Shown here: positions 1 to 6,283 of the stretch, one piece after another
How the letters are laid out: the number at the start of each line of letters is the position of its first letter
Numbering within the stretch: the first letter of the stretch is position 1
Assembly: GCA_937969485.1 (NCBI GenBank)
Contig: CALBVQ010000042.1
Location: 1 to 9,752, forward strand
DNA length: 9,752 nt
Origin: an uncultured Saprospiraceae bacterium
GTDB lineage: Bacteria > Bacteroidota > Bacteroidia > Chitinophagales > Saprospiraceae
Direction: 5' to 3'
Position numbers and translations under genes: made by a program
The notes under the pieces: generated by a model
What the model saw: only the letters and a program-made list of their open reading frames with translations
What the model was told of the DNA's origin: nothing
The model's database searches: none

Positions 1-87
1 CGGTGAGCATCAAAAGAGCTGGACGTTCCCATTATCGAAGCAGTTTCAGCTCGTAATAGATATCTTAATGCATATTTCGGGTTAAAT
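1..87 (+). pseudogene. Frameshifted 3' fragment of an unrecognised gene (copy 1)
   Basis: Read in frame from position 3, this stretch gives SIKRAGRS. After skipping one extra C in the run at 28-30 it continues IIEAVSARNRYLNAYFGLN. The same peptide, with conservative changes (K/N, A/T, F/Y, L/I) and a synonymous GAA/GAG difference, is encoded at 282-362. Differences that mostly preserve the peptide suggest both were once coding sequence rather than a non-coding repeat. The extra C throws the frame into an early TAA, so this copy cannot make the full C-terminus. It is cut by the window edge on the left, and the similarity stops near 87, where the dispersed repeat begins. I do not recognise the protein family. 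Confidence 0.5.
5..85 (+). repeat. Direct repeat, unit 1 of 2
   Basis: 81 nt that pairs with 281-361 in direct orientation. The copies differ at a handful of positions, plus one extra C near 30 here and one extra A near 357 in the other copy. The repeat corresponds to the shared C-terminal coding segment of the two gene remnants. Confidence 0.85.
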
Positions 88-202
88 CAAGTACAAGGCA
101 GAAAACGCAAGGATAGCCTTAGCTATCATGAGTATTTCTAAAGAAGTAATTGCTTTTATAAACTTGAAAATATGCGAAATTCTAAAACAGAATTGGTATT
201 AC
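88..202 (+). repeat. Dispersed non-coding repeat element (copy A)
   Basis: This non-coding stretch lies between two decayed gene ends. It contains a short hairpin (GATAGC at 112-117, CTTA loop, GCTATC at 122-127) and ends with taaaacagaattggtattac at 183-202. That last 20-mer occurs again, exactly and inverted, at 7751-7770, and weaker similarity extends back to about 162. A shared sharp end and a small internal hairpin suit a dispersed intergenic repeat or MITE-like element. It has no ORF and I see no clear target-site duplication. The left boundary is judged only from where similarity between the flanking gene copies stops. Confidence 0.5.
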
Positions 203-368
203 TAATAAATTTGGTGACAATGCAAAGAGAATGGGAGCTCAACAGTTCTCTTGAAGCGCAGGCGTGGTCACGACCAAGGGGAGCATCAACAGAGCTGGAC
301 GTTCCATTATCGAGGCAGTTTCAGCTCGTAATAGATATCTTAATACATATTACGGGATTAACCCGTGA
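203..368 (+). pseudogene. Broken 3' end of an unrecognised gene (copy 2)
   Basis: Frame 3 reads TNKFGDNAKRMGAQQFS, then an in-frame TGA at 252-254. It continues in the same frame as SAGVVTTKGSINRAGRS and IIEAVSARNRYLNTYYGINP, ending at TGA 366-368. The last ~28 residues match copy 1 at 3-87. A coding look on both sides of one stop, plus a matching paralogous peptide, argue for a decayed gene 3' end. The dispersed repeat abuts it directly on the left, so its 5' part is missing here. Family not recognised. A competing ORF in another frame (172-393) crosses the repeat boundary and is not credible. Confidence 0.5.
281..361 (+). repeat. Direct repeat, unit 2 of 2
   Basis: Second copy of the 81-nt direct repeat (partner 5-85). 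It keeps the open reading frame that the first copy lost by a one-base insertion. The copies start 276 nt apart, with the dispersed repeat element between them. Confidence 0.85.
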
Positions 369-403
369 GACAAAAAATCTTCTCTTTTTTTAGGTGCAGA
401 CAC

Positions 404-433
404 AAAAAAACCAGTGAAGTAAAACTCCACTGG
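404..433 (-). terminator. Intrinsic terminator downstream of the DUF937/OmpA gene
   Basis: Positions 411-433 form a hairpin: a 6-bp CCAGTG/CACTGG outer stem, one A-C mismatch, three more pairs and an AAA loop. Seven A residues (404-410) flank it on the left, so on the minus strand the hairpin is followed by a run of seven U. It lies about 130 nt beyond the stop codon of the minus-strand gene ending at 566 and is oriented to end that transcript. The plus-strand side has a weaker T-run (442-446), so bidirectional action is possible. Confidence 0.8.
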
Positions 434-495
434 CCCGATTGTTTTTATTGGATATTCTTTAGCTAAATAACCATATTTATTTTATTAGGGATTTG

Positions 496-507
496 GTAAT
501 TAATTAC
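496..507. other. 12-nt perfect palindrome
   Basis: The sequence gtaattaattac is a perfect AT-rich palindrome in the 3' untranslated region of the minus-strand gene, between its stop codon and the terminator. It may be a chance feature of AT-rich DNA. No protein-binding role can be claimed. Confidence 0.3.
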
Positions 508-537
508 TCTCCAAGTCAACGTAAAATTGTTGAAGAT

Positions 538-553
538 TCATAGTTGACTATGA
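538..553 (-). other. Short hairpin just after the OmpA stop codon
   Basis: TCATAGT and ACTATGA pair around a TG centre, realistically a 6-bp stem with a 4-nt loop, starting 12 nt beyond the minus-strand stop codon. No U-run follows on either strand, so it is not a terminator. It could stabilise the 3' end of the mRNA or be incidental. Confidence 0.35.
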
Positions 554-565
554 AAAGTAAAATTA

Positions 566-2101
566 CTACTTATTGATTTTTACCTCAATTCTTCTGTTTT
601 GAGCTTTACCATCTGCAGTATCATTTCCTGCAACAGGCATAGTCTCACCATATCCTTTTGTAGAAATTCTTTCACCTTCGATTGACTTATTCATTAATCT
701 AGCCTTAACAGCATCTGCTCTGTTTTGAGACAAGGTAAGATTAGCCGCATCATCACCGTCAGAATCTGTATGTCCTTCAATTGTGATAGTCACTTCAGGA
801 TAGGCAGTCAAGATAGCTGCTAGGTTATCAATTTCAGTCATTGATTCTGCCTTAATCTGAGCTGAACCACTATTGAAATTCAAGTTATTGAAACGGAAAG
901 TTGCATCTCCTGATCCATCACCACTGATGAATTCTCTCATTTGAGATCCTACAGAACCTGCTGCAAATGTAATTCCATCTAAAGCTTTTAACCCTGCTTC
1001 ATTAACTTTACCAAGCATGTTCATAGCACCAGTTGCAACTCCTTCTGCACCGTCTGCAATTGCTCCTCCTGCTGCTTTTGCACCATCGGCAATTGCGCCA
1101 CCAGCATCCTTGGTCATCTCACCTGCCTTAGCTGCCATTCCTTTTGCTCCATCAGCTGTACTTTCCATCGTAGAACCTACCGCATCTCCTATTGCTGTGT
1201 CTTTACACATGCTTGTTTGGCTTAACAAGTAAGCACCTGCAGCAGCTAATAAAGCTAGGATTAACCATTTGAAGATTCCTCCACCAGATTTTTTAACAGT
1301 ATCTGCAGAAGACTTGATTGCTCCTGTAGCAGCTCCCACTGCTTTTCCACCAGTATTTGCCACGCCACTTGCAACATTCTTGGCAGCACCTGCAGCACCT
1401 GCAGCAGCTCCCATTGCAGCAGCACCTGCACCAGCAGCAAGATCTTTAGCACCTCCTACAGCACCTGTAGCTAGGTCTTTAGCTCCTCCTACTGCATCAG
1501 TAGCTAAATCTTTAGCTCCACCCAATGCGTCTGTAGCCATATCTTTTATTCCTCCCAACATGCCTCCAAGGCCTAATAAAGAGCCCATACCTGCTGGCAT
1601 AGCTTTAGATACGATATCCTTTTGATCGCTTAATAAACTAGTGAAGCCACTAAGTCCTAAACCATCATCACTTATTTTTTTACTTAGTCCACCAGCTAGA
1701 AATGGTGTAATCATGCTAAATAATGACATTGCAGAACCACTCTTGATTCCTCCTAGTTTACTAATCATGTCGACAGCTCCACCTAATTTATCTCCCATAA
1801 GAGATCCTACAAGGCCACTTCCCATATTCATGAGAGAAGAAGGGCTATCATCATTCGCACCTGAAAGCATAGATCCCACATTTCCCAAGATTCCCGGATC
1901 AACTCCTTTCACCATATCGAAAATTTTCGAAGCTCCACCTTCTTCTGTTCCTTTTCCTATGATAGAACCGAGTACAGTTGGTAGAATTCCTCCCATCGCT
2001 TTTGTAATTCCTCCTTCGCTTTCCCCTAACATTTCAGCGGCTTTAGAAGTAAGTTGACCAGCTACCTGATCTTTAACCATGTCTAGTAAATTAAATGACA
2101 T
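566..2101 (-). CDS. DUF937 / OmpA-domain membrane-anchored protein with 11-residue repeats
   Basis: Numbering is from the upstream ATG at 2122 (518 aa). I prefer the second ATG at 2101, because MSFNLLDMVKDQV is the usual start of DUF937 proteins; neither start has a Shine-Dalgarno sequence. In order: a DUF937-like Gly/Met-rich helical region (about 8-190); four tandem 11-residue units of the form xGGAKDLATDA (189-232); an Ala/Gly-rich LEA-like linker; one transmembrane helix (about 284-301) preceded by lysines, suggesting N-in topology; a second Ala/Gly repeat linker (AGGAIADGA twice); and an OmpA_C domain (about 405-518) with EGHTDSDG, LSQNRADAV and a terminal QNRRIEVKI. The OmpA domain should bind peptidoglycan in the periplasm. 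DUF937 function is unknown. The gene ends in tandem stops (TAG TAA) and has its own terminator at 404-433. Domain calls are by recognition, without a profile search. Confidence 0.88.
   Translation of the reverse strand: MSFNLLDMVKDQVAGQLTSKAAEMLGESEGGITKAMGGILPTVLGSIIGKGTEEGGASKIFDMVKGVDPGILGNVGSMLSGANDDSPSSLMNMGSGLVGSLMGDKLGGAVDMISKLGGIKSGSAMSLFSMITPFLAGGLSKKISDDGLGLSGFTSLLSDQKDIVSKAMPAGMGSLLGLGGMLGGIKDMATDALGGAKDLATDAVGGAKDLATGAVGGAKDLAAGAGAAAMGAAAGAAGAAKNVASGVANTGGKAVGAATGAIKSSADTVKKSGGGIFKWLILALLAAAGAYLLSQTSMCKDTAIGDAVGSTMESTADGAKGMAAKAGEMTKDAGGAIADGAKAAGGAIADGAEGVATGAMNMLGKVNEAGLKALDGITFAAGSVGSQMREFISGDGSGDATFRFNNLNFNSGSAQIKAESMTEIDNLAAILTAYPEVTITIEGHTDSDGDDAANLTLSQNRADAVKARLMNKSIEGERISTKGYGETMPVAGNDTADGKAQNRRIEVKINK
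1427..1558 (-). repeat. Four tandem 33-bp units encoding 11-residue repeats
   Basis: The units encode LGGIKDMATDA, LGGAKDLATDA, VGGAKDLATGA and VGGAKDLAAGA, residues 189-232 of the DUF937/OmpA protein counted from the ATG at 2122. The 11-residue period resembles LEA/apolipoprotein-type amphipathic helices, which pack along a surface or membrane. Codon differences between units show the repeat is not a very recent expansion. Confidence 0.8.
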
Positions 2102-2322
2102 ACTACGTTGTGTTTTGCGCATCTTGCGATGCCTTGAATTAAGATTAATATTGTTAGTTTATGACTCAGATCCACAAATAAAGTATAGCGAACTACAAAT
2201 TTTCGAAGACCTGATTCGTTCAAATCTATTAAAAATTCTATGTTCGCCCTTGTATTTCTACGAGTTTAAAATGTTAATTTTACATATGTTTTCTACTTGA
2301 TATGTGTTACAACTTGTAAGCC
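2102..2322. other. Divergent intergenic region
   Basis: About 220 nt separate the minus-strand DUF937/OmpA gene from the plus-strand helicase gene, so promoters for both should lie here. I see no full match to the Bacteroidota promoter (TTTG, spacer, TAnnTTTG). On the minus strand TTTATTTG (2174-2181) is a one-mismatch candidate for the downstream element, but the nearest upstream TTTG (2196-2199) is only 14 nt away, which is too close. No operator-like inverted repeat stands out. An ORF at 2079-2300 has no recognisable protein character. Confidence 0.4.
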
Positions 2323-5040
2323 ATGCATTTAATCTTTTTTGAGATCTATCTTCAAATTGTGACTTCTAGTCAAGAAGACAGCTCGAAGCGGTCGAAACTG
2401 CTAAGAATCTTTGAATCTATTCTCGATAAGGCGCTAATTGACGAGTCAATTCAGTTTACTTCTCTTTTCGCCAAACTTAGTTACCTAGGTGAAAAATATG
2501 ATTTTTCTGGCATGTTTAGATATGAACTACATCAGCTTAGAAAACTACTCGAAAATAGAACTGAATCAGTCGATGGGCAGATTTTTCACCTGTTAAAGTA
2601 CCTCATTCCACAACTTTGCCAAAGGTGTTTTCAAACTAAAATCCCTACAGACGTTTTGGCCATTATGCCGTCTGAATCTGGCGTGACTTTTCGAAAGAGA
2701 GAAATTAGCAAATTCGTCCCTAATCTGAAATTCTATTGTATTGACATTGATAAAGAACAGGGTATCCTAATGGGCTTTTCTTCTGATTCTGCAAGTGAAA
2801 AAATTACAGTGGATTATCGTCTGCAGGATCGAAACATTCAATTTGCAGACGGAATAAATAGGATTGAGAATTTACCTGTACTCATGCAACTCATAGAAGT
2901 AGAAATCTCAATGGACGAAATTTATCGACCCGCGACTATCATTGTAGAGCCTGATTTTCTGCTCGATTCAACAGCCATAGCTAGTTGCTTTAATAACAAA
3001 AGTAAATCTCTCATTTCCTATACTTTGAAGAAGTTTCTTCCCATGACACGTTCGAAAGCACTTCTTATGGGAAATATGGCCAATTATTTTCTTGATCGAC
3101 TTGTTCACCAGCCGAAGCTTAGCTTTACTGAAATTCTTCCCGAACTCTTTTCTAATGATCCGCTTGGATTTACAGTGCTTTCAGATAGCGAAGTCCAAAG
3201 CTTTGTTAGTGATATGAAGAAACATTTTACTAATATTCAGCATACTGTTATACATACCTTTCCCAAAGAAGATATTGATCTACAAAAAGTCTATTTAGAG
3301 CCGAGTTTTATTAGCCCTGTTTATGGATTGCAAGGGCGTCTTGATCTACTTAAACCGGATAAATCTCAACCTAAGATAGTAGAGCTAAAGTCGGGCGGTA
3401 TCTACCAGCCCAATGCATATGGAGTAAATAGTCCTCACTATATCCAAACTCTCATGTACGATCTGCTAATTCGTTCTACGTTTAACAGGGTGGAACCTAA
3501 AAATTACATTCTTTACAGTAAGGAGAAAGATAAGCCACTTCGACTTGCTCCTAGGATTGTTGCTCAACAAAAAGAAGCACTTCAAGTCCGAAATGACCTG
3601 CTAGGAATAGAAAATCAGTTAGGCACAGCGGATTCTACGCCAGGATTTTTCGAAAATATTAATACCCTCCAGTATCCTAAGATGAAAGGCTTCGAAAAGC
3701 GCGATATTGAACGTTTTGAGAAAGTGTGGAGCGGGTTGGATGCACTAGAAAAAATGTATTTTCGCTCCTTCGTTGCATTCATCGCGCGTGAGCACAAATT
3801 GTCAAAAATAGGGGAGTACGGTCAAGATAAACGGAACGGCTTAGCGGGACTTTGGCTAGATAGTATCGAAGAAAAATGTGAACAATTTTCAATGCTCAAG
3901 ATGCTAGAAATTGATGATAATCAGGCTGATCAACCACAGCCTACCATTCGCCTCAAACACTCACCCGATACTAATAAAATCTGTAATTTTAGAAAAGGGG
4001 ATATTCTCGTTCTTTACCCTTTGGGCAAGGGAACCGCAAGCCCACAGAAAAATCAAATTTTCAAATGTAACGCCATCGATATTCAAGCGGATCATATTAC
4101 TGTCAGCCTCCGTGGAATTCAGAAAAATTTTCAAATTTTCGATGCGAATACGTATTGGGCATTAGAGCATGACACAATGGATACCTCGTTTACAAATATG
4201 TATCGGCAATTGTTTTTATGGGCTGAAGCGCCCAAAGTTAAAAGAGAGTTGGTTGTGGGAAGAAGACTTCCTGACCAGCCCGATCGCACATCGATTGAGG
4301 CGTTGCAACAGCAGAAATTTGGTCACTTGACAGTAAATCAAAAGGAGACGCTAGAGGGCATGATTCAATCAAGGAACTACTATCTCGTCTGGGGCCCTCC
4401 AGGGACAGGTAAGACTAGTGTGTTGATATGTAAGTATATTCAATACATGATAGATCATACGGATGAAAATCTATATGTCCTTGCCTATACGAATCGAGCA
4501 GTTGATGAGCTTTGCGAATGTATTCATTCATTGGGTGAGTCTTATGTTGATACTTATGTGCGCATAGGATCAGCTTACGGCGCTAATGAAAAATATATCC
4601 CGAATTTGCTCCGATCCAAGATTAAAGGGATCACACATAGGAACAAATTAAAGGATAAGATAAAATCGCACAGGATAGTTGTGGGTACCATTGCCTCACT
4701 CGCTTCAAGACAAGTTATTTACGATTTGATTCCTGCCAAGCGCGTAGTTATTGATGAAGCTTCCCAGATTCTTGAACCTAACGTGGTGGGATTGTTGACT
4801 CGTTTTGAGCACTTTATCATGGTGGGCGATCACAAGCAACTACCAGCTGTGGTTGTGCAGAATGAGAGAAAAAGTGCTGTGCATGTTGATGAATTGCGAG
4901 AAATAGGATTGGTTGATCGTCGGAATTCCCTCTTTGAAAGGCTCTTTCATCAAGCGAAAAAGGAAGAGAAAACACATATTTATGGGCAACTGAAGATGCA
5001 AGCGCGGATGCACGAAACGATCATGCAATTCCCCAATTAG
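2323..5040 (+). CDS. Dna2/UPF1-like nuclease-helicase, amber-truncated N-terminal part
   Basis: 905 aa; an in-frame TAA lies two codons before ATG 2323, so the start cannot be further upstream. After a helical N-terminal region comes a PD-(D/E)XK nuclease domain: GRLD with D341, VELKSG with E354 and K356, then HYIQTLMYD with Q375 and Y379. A beta-barrel-like segment (FRKGDILVLYPLG, about 560-620) resembles the 1B domain of UPF1/IGHMBP2 helicases. SF1 helicase motifs follow: Walker A GPPGTGKT (691-698), Walker B VVIDEASQ (808-815), motif III GDHKQLP (835-841) and motif IV QARMH (893-897). The family role is ATP-driven unwinding with end resection or flap cleavage in repair or replication; a defence role is possible, but no defence partner is adjacent. 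The protein stops at TAG 5038-5040 after QFPN, before motifs V and VI, so alone it should not hydrolyse ATP productively. Confidence 0.85.
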   Translation: MHLIFFEIYLQIVTSSQEDSSKRSKLLRIFESILDKALIDESIQFTSLFAKLSYLGEKYDFSGMFRYELHQLRKLLENRTESVDGQIFHLLKYLIPQLCQRCFQTKIPTDVLAIMPSESGVTFRKREISKFVPNLKFYCIDIDKEQGILMGFSSDSASEKITVDYRLQDRNIQFADGINRIENLPVLMQLIEVEISMDEIYRPATIIVEPDFLLDSTAIASCFNNKSKSLISYTLKKFLPMTRSKALLMGNMANYFLDRLVHQPKLSFTEILPELFSNDPLGFTVLSDSEVQSFVSDMKKHFTNIQHTVIHTFPKEDIDLQKVYLEPSFISPVYGLQGRLDLLKPDKSQPKIVELKSGGIYQPNAYGVNSPHYIQTLMYDLLIRSTFNRVEPKNYILYSKEKDKPLRLAPRIVAQQKEALQVRNDLLGIENQLGTADSTPGFFENINTLQYPKMKGFEKRDIERFEKVWSGLDALEKMYFRSFVAFIAREHKLSKIGEYGQDKRNGLAGLWLDSIEEKCEQFSMLKMLEIDDNQADQPQPTIRLKHSPDTNKICNFRKGDILVLYPLGKGTASPQKNQIFKCNAIDIQADHITVSLRGIQKNFQIFDANTYWALEHDTMDTSFTNMYRQLFLWAEAPKVKRELVVGRRLPDQPDRTSIEALQQQKFGHLTVNQKETLEGMIQSRNYYLVWGPPGTGKTSVLICKYIQYMIDHTDENLYVLAYTNRAVDELCECIHSLGESYVDTYVRIGSAYGANEKYIPNLLRSKIKGITHRNKLKDKIKSHRIVVGTIASLASRQVIYDLIPAKRVVIDEASQILEPNVVGLLTRFEHFIMVGDHKQLPAVVVQNERKSAVHVDELREIGLVDRRNSLFERLFHQAKKEEKTHIYGQLKMQARMHETIMQFPN
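5038..5040 (+). other. In-frame amber codon splitting the helicase
   Basis: Reading through this TAG, the frame continues with no shift as QFYLGGLQAMPSVARL and stays open to 5565, giving a 1080-residue protein with motifs V and VI in place. In this family the segment after the RMH motif usually reads like FPNxxFYxxxL, so the amber replaces one residue inside a conserved block. CAG or AAG to TAG would need one substitution. A real nonsense mutation, a sequencing error, or readthrough are the options. Confidence 0.9.
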
Positions 5041-5565
5041 CAGTTTTATCTAGGAGGACTACAAGCGATGCCTTCAGTTGCGCGATTGACCGTCGCCGAT
5101 CATAGTGCTATTCCAAGAGTCGGTTTTATTCACGCAAGTGTAATCGATGATGAAACTTTTAGTAAGACAAATCAAGCTGAAATAGATGTGATTATGAACT
5201 TACTCCCAAAGCTAGTCGCTGAAGGACATGCGCCATCCACCATAGGAATTATCACTCCATTTAGAGCGCAGATCGCTGCCATTCAAGCTGCTGTTGATGC
5301 TAATCTAGAAAACTATAATGAGGTTTCAATCGATACAGTGGAAAGATATCAGGGTAGCGCCAAAGACGTCATTGTGATTTCGTTCTGCTGCAACAGCGAT
5401 TTACAATTTGAACAAATGCAGTCACTAGACAAAGATGGTGTGGATAGAAAACTAAATGTTGCCTTGACGAGAGCTAGAGAACACCTTATTCTAATCGGTG
5501 ATCGATCAATTCTATCCAAGAATAGATTGTACAAAAAAATGATTGATTCTGCGACTGTAATATGA
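5041..5565 (+). pseudogene. C-terminal helicase part (motifs V-VI) separated by the amber codon
   Basis: Same frame as the upstream gene; the first ATG is 5068, giving 165 aa. It carries the second RecA-like domain's landmarks: GIITPFRAQ (motif IVa region), SIDTVERYQGSAKDVIVIS (motif V, where Q and G contact nucleotide and DNA) and RKLNVALTRARE (motif VI, with R1050 of the read-through product as a likely arginine finger). These motifs are needed by the Walker A/B half encoded upstream. The piece has no independent function that I can name: it is either the detached end of a nonsense-mutated gene, or the second subunit of a split helicase if re-initiation at 5068 occurs. The absence of further stops or frameshifts suggests a recent event. 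It ends at TGA 5563-5565, with no terminator-like hairpin after it. Confidence 0.8.
5052..5057 (+). promoter_or_regulatory. Shine-Dalgarno-like AGGAGG before an internal ATG
   Basis: AGGAGG lies 10 nt before ATG 5068, just after the amber codon, and could in principle allow re-initiation on the C-terminal helicase part. It overlaps codons for a Leu-Gly-Gly stretch expected in the family, and Bacteroidota depend little on such sites, so chance is likely. Confidence 0.3.
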
Positions 5566-5613
5566 TCTTCGCCCGATAATTAATTATATTTAACCCAACC
5601 AAAAAAATATGTT

Positions 5614-6273
5614 ATGAAAACAGTTTTTACGCTAATATTCATTTTCAGTGTGTCGCTTGCTTTTGCGCAATATGGCGGAGGGGGATTCTTTGATTTATCC
5701 TATGCAACAATCGGTGAAAATTTTATTGATGAGACATCCAAGGGATTTGATAATCCGGAGATTCAGTTGAACGAAAGTGGTATCGGAATTGGTGGAAGTG
5801 GAAAATTTTTCTTCAGTAAATTCAGTGTTGGTGGTGGTGGAGGACTTGCATTCATAAGAAGTGACAGTGATCTAGTGAAAATGAATGTGGGGCATGGATA
5901 TGGGACGTTCGGTTATAACTTTGTATTTGCAGAAGATATGATAGTGAATGCCTCAGCAAGATTGGGCGGTTTCGGAAATACCTTGTCAGTTGACCCTGGC
6001 GAGAATGCGAGTATGGTTTTCGGTGATCAAGCGATTTTGGATGCAGTCAGTTTTACATCCGGTAGTTTTATGTATGGAGCCGAAGTAGAAGTGTTGAGGT
6101 TAATTCCACAAGTACCTGGATTGATCTTAGGTATTTCGGGTTATTTCACTGCCCCTATAAATCTACTTACGTGGTATAATGGAGCAGGTGAGGCAGTAAC
6201 TGGGTTTGAACAAGGTGAGTACACTCATTTTGGAATTATGCTCAAGATTGGTGTAGGAGGTATTAATTATTAA
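5614..6273 (+). CDS. Exported glycine-rich, barrel-like protein
   Basis: 219 aa with a clear Sec signal peptide (MKTVFTLIFIFSVSLAFA, cleavage likely before Q19, residues 1-18). The mature part is rich in Gly, Ser and aromatic residues and shows alternating short beta-like segments (KFFFSKFSVGGGGGLAFI, YGTFGYNFVF, IVNASARLGGFG, TSGSFMYGAEVEVL, THFGIMLKIGVGG). It ends with a C-terminal aromatic residue, as expected of a small outer-membrane beta-barrel. I do not recognise a named family, so this rests on composition and pattern only. The leader is A-rich (ccaaccaaaaaaatatgtt) without a Shine-Dalgarno sequence, typical of Bacteroidota. A weak TAnnTTTG-like TATATTTA sits at 5585-5592. The next gene starts 10 nt after its stop, so the two are probably cotranscribed. 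Confidence 0.8.
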   Translation: MKTVFTLIFIFSVSLAFAQYGGGGFFDLSYATIGENFIDETSKGFDNPEIQLNESGIGIGGSGKFFFSKFSVGGGGGLAFIRSDSDLVKMNVGHGYGTFGYNFVFAEDMIVNASARLGGFGNTLSVDPGENASMVFGDQAILDAVSFTSGSFMYGAEVEVLRLIPQVPGLILGISGYFTAPINLLTWYNGAGEAVTGFEQGEYTHFGIMLKIGVGGINY

Positions 6274-6283
6274 AAAGAACAGA

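Noticed and set aside
172..393. Plus-strand ORF of 73 codons
   Set aside because: It starts inside the dispersed repeat and crosses its boundary, and a different frame of the same region shows a conserved peptide shared with the other direct-repeat copy.
1427..1558. CRISPR-like array suggested by the regular 33-bp period
   Set aside because: The units are contiguous, without spacers, and encode an in-frame 11-residue protein repeat.
1017..2057. Three plus-strand ORFs rich in Ala, Pro and Ser opposite the OmpA gene
   Set aside because: They are antisense shadows of the Gly/Ala repeat codons of the minus-strand gene, which has clear domains and a terminator.
2079..2300. Plus-strand ORF across the divergent intergenic region
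   Set aside because: It overlaps the start of the minus-strand gene, has low-complexity Leu-rich composition, no start signal and no recognisable domain.
3615..5534. Minus-strand and alternate-frame ORFs inside the helicase gene
   Set aside because: The helicase frame carries ordered nuclease and helicase motifs; the other frames show none.
2323..5565. Anti-phage defence island centred on the nuclease-helicase
   Set aside because: The domain content would fit some defence systems, but the neighbours are envelope proteins and small families of unknown function, with no methylase, sensor, toxin or mobile-element gene in view.
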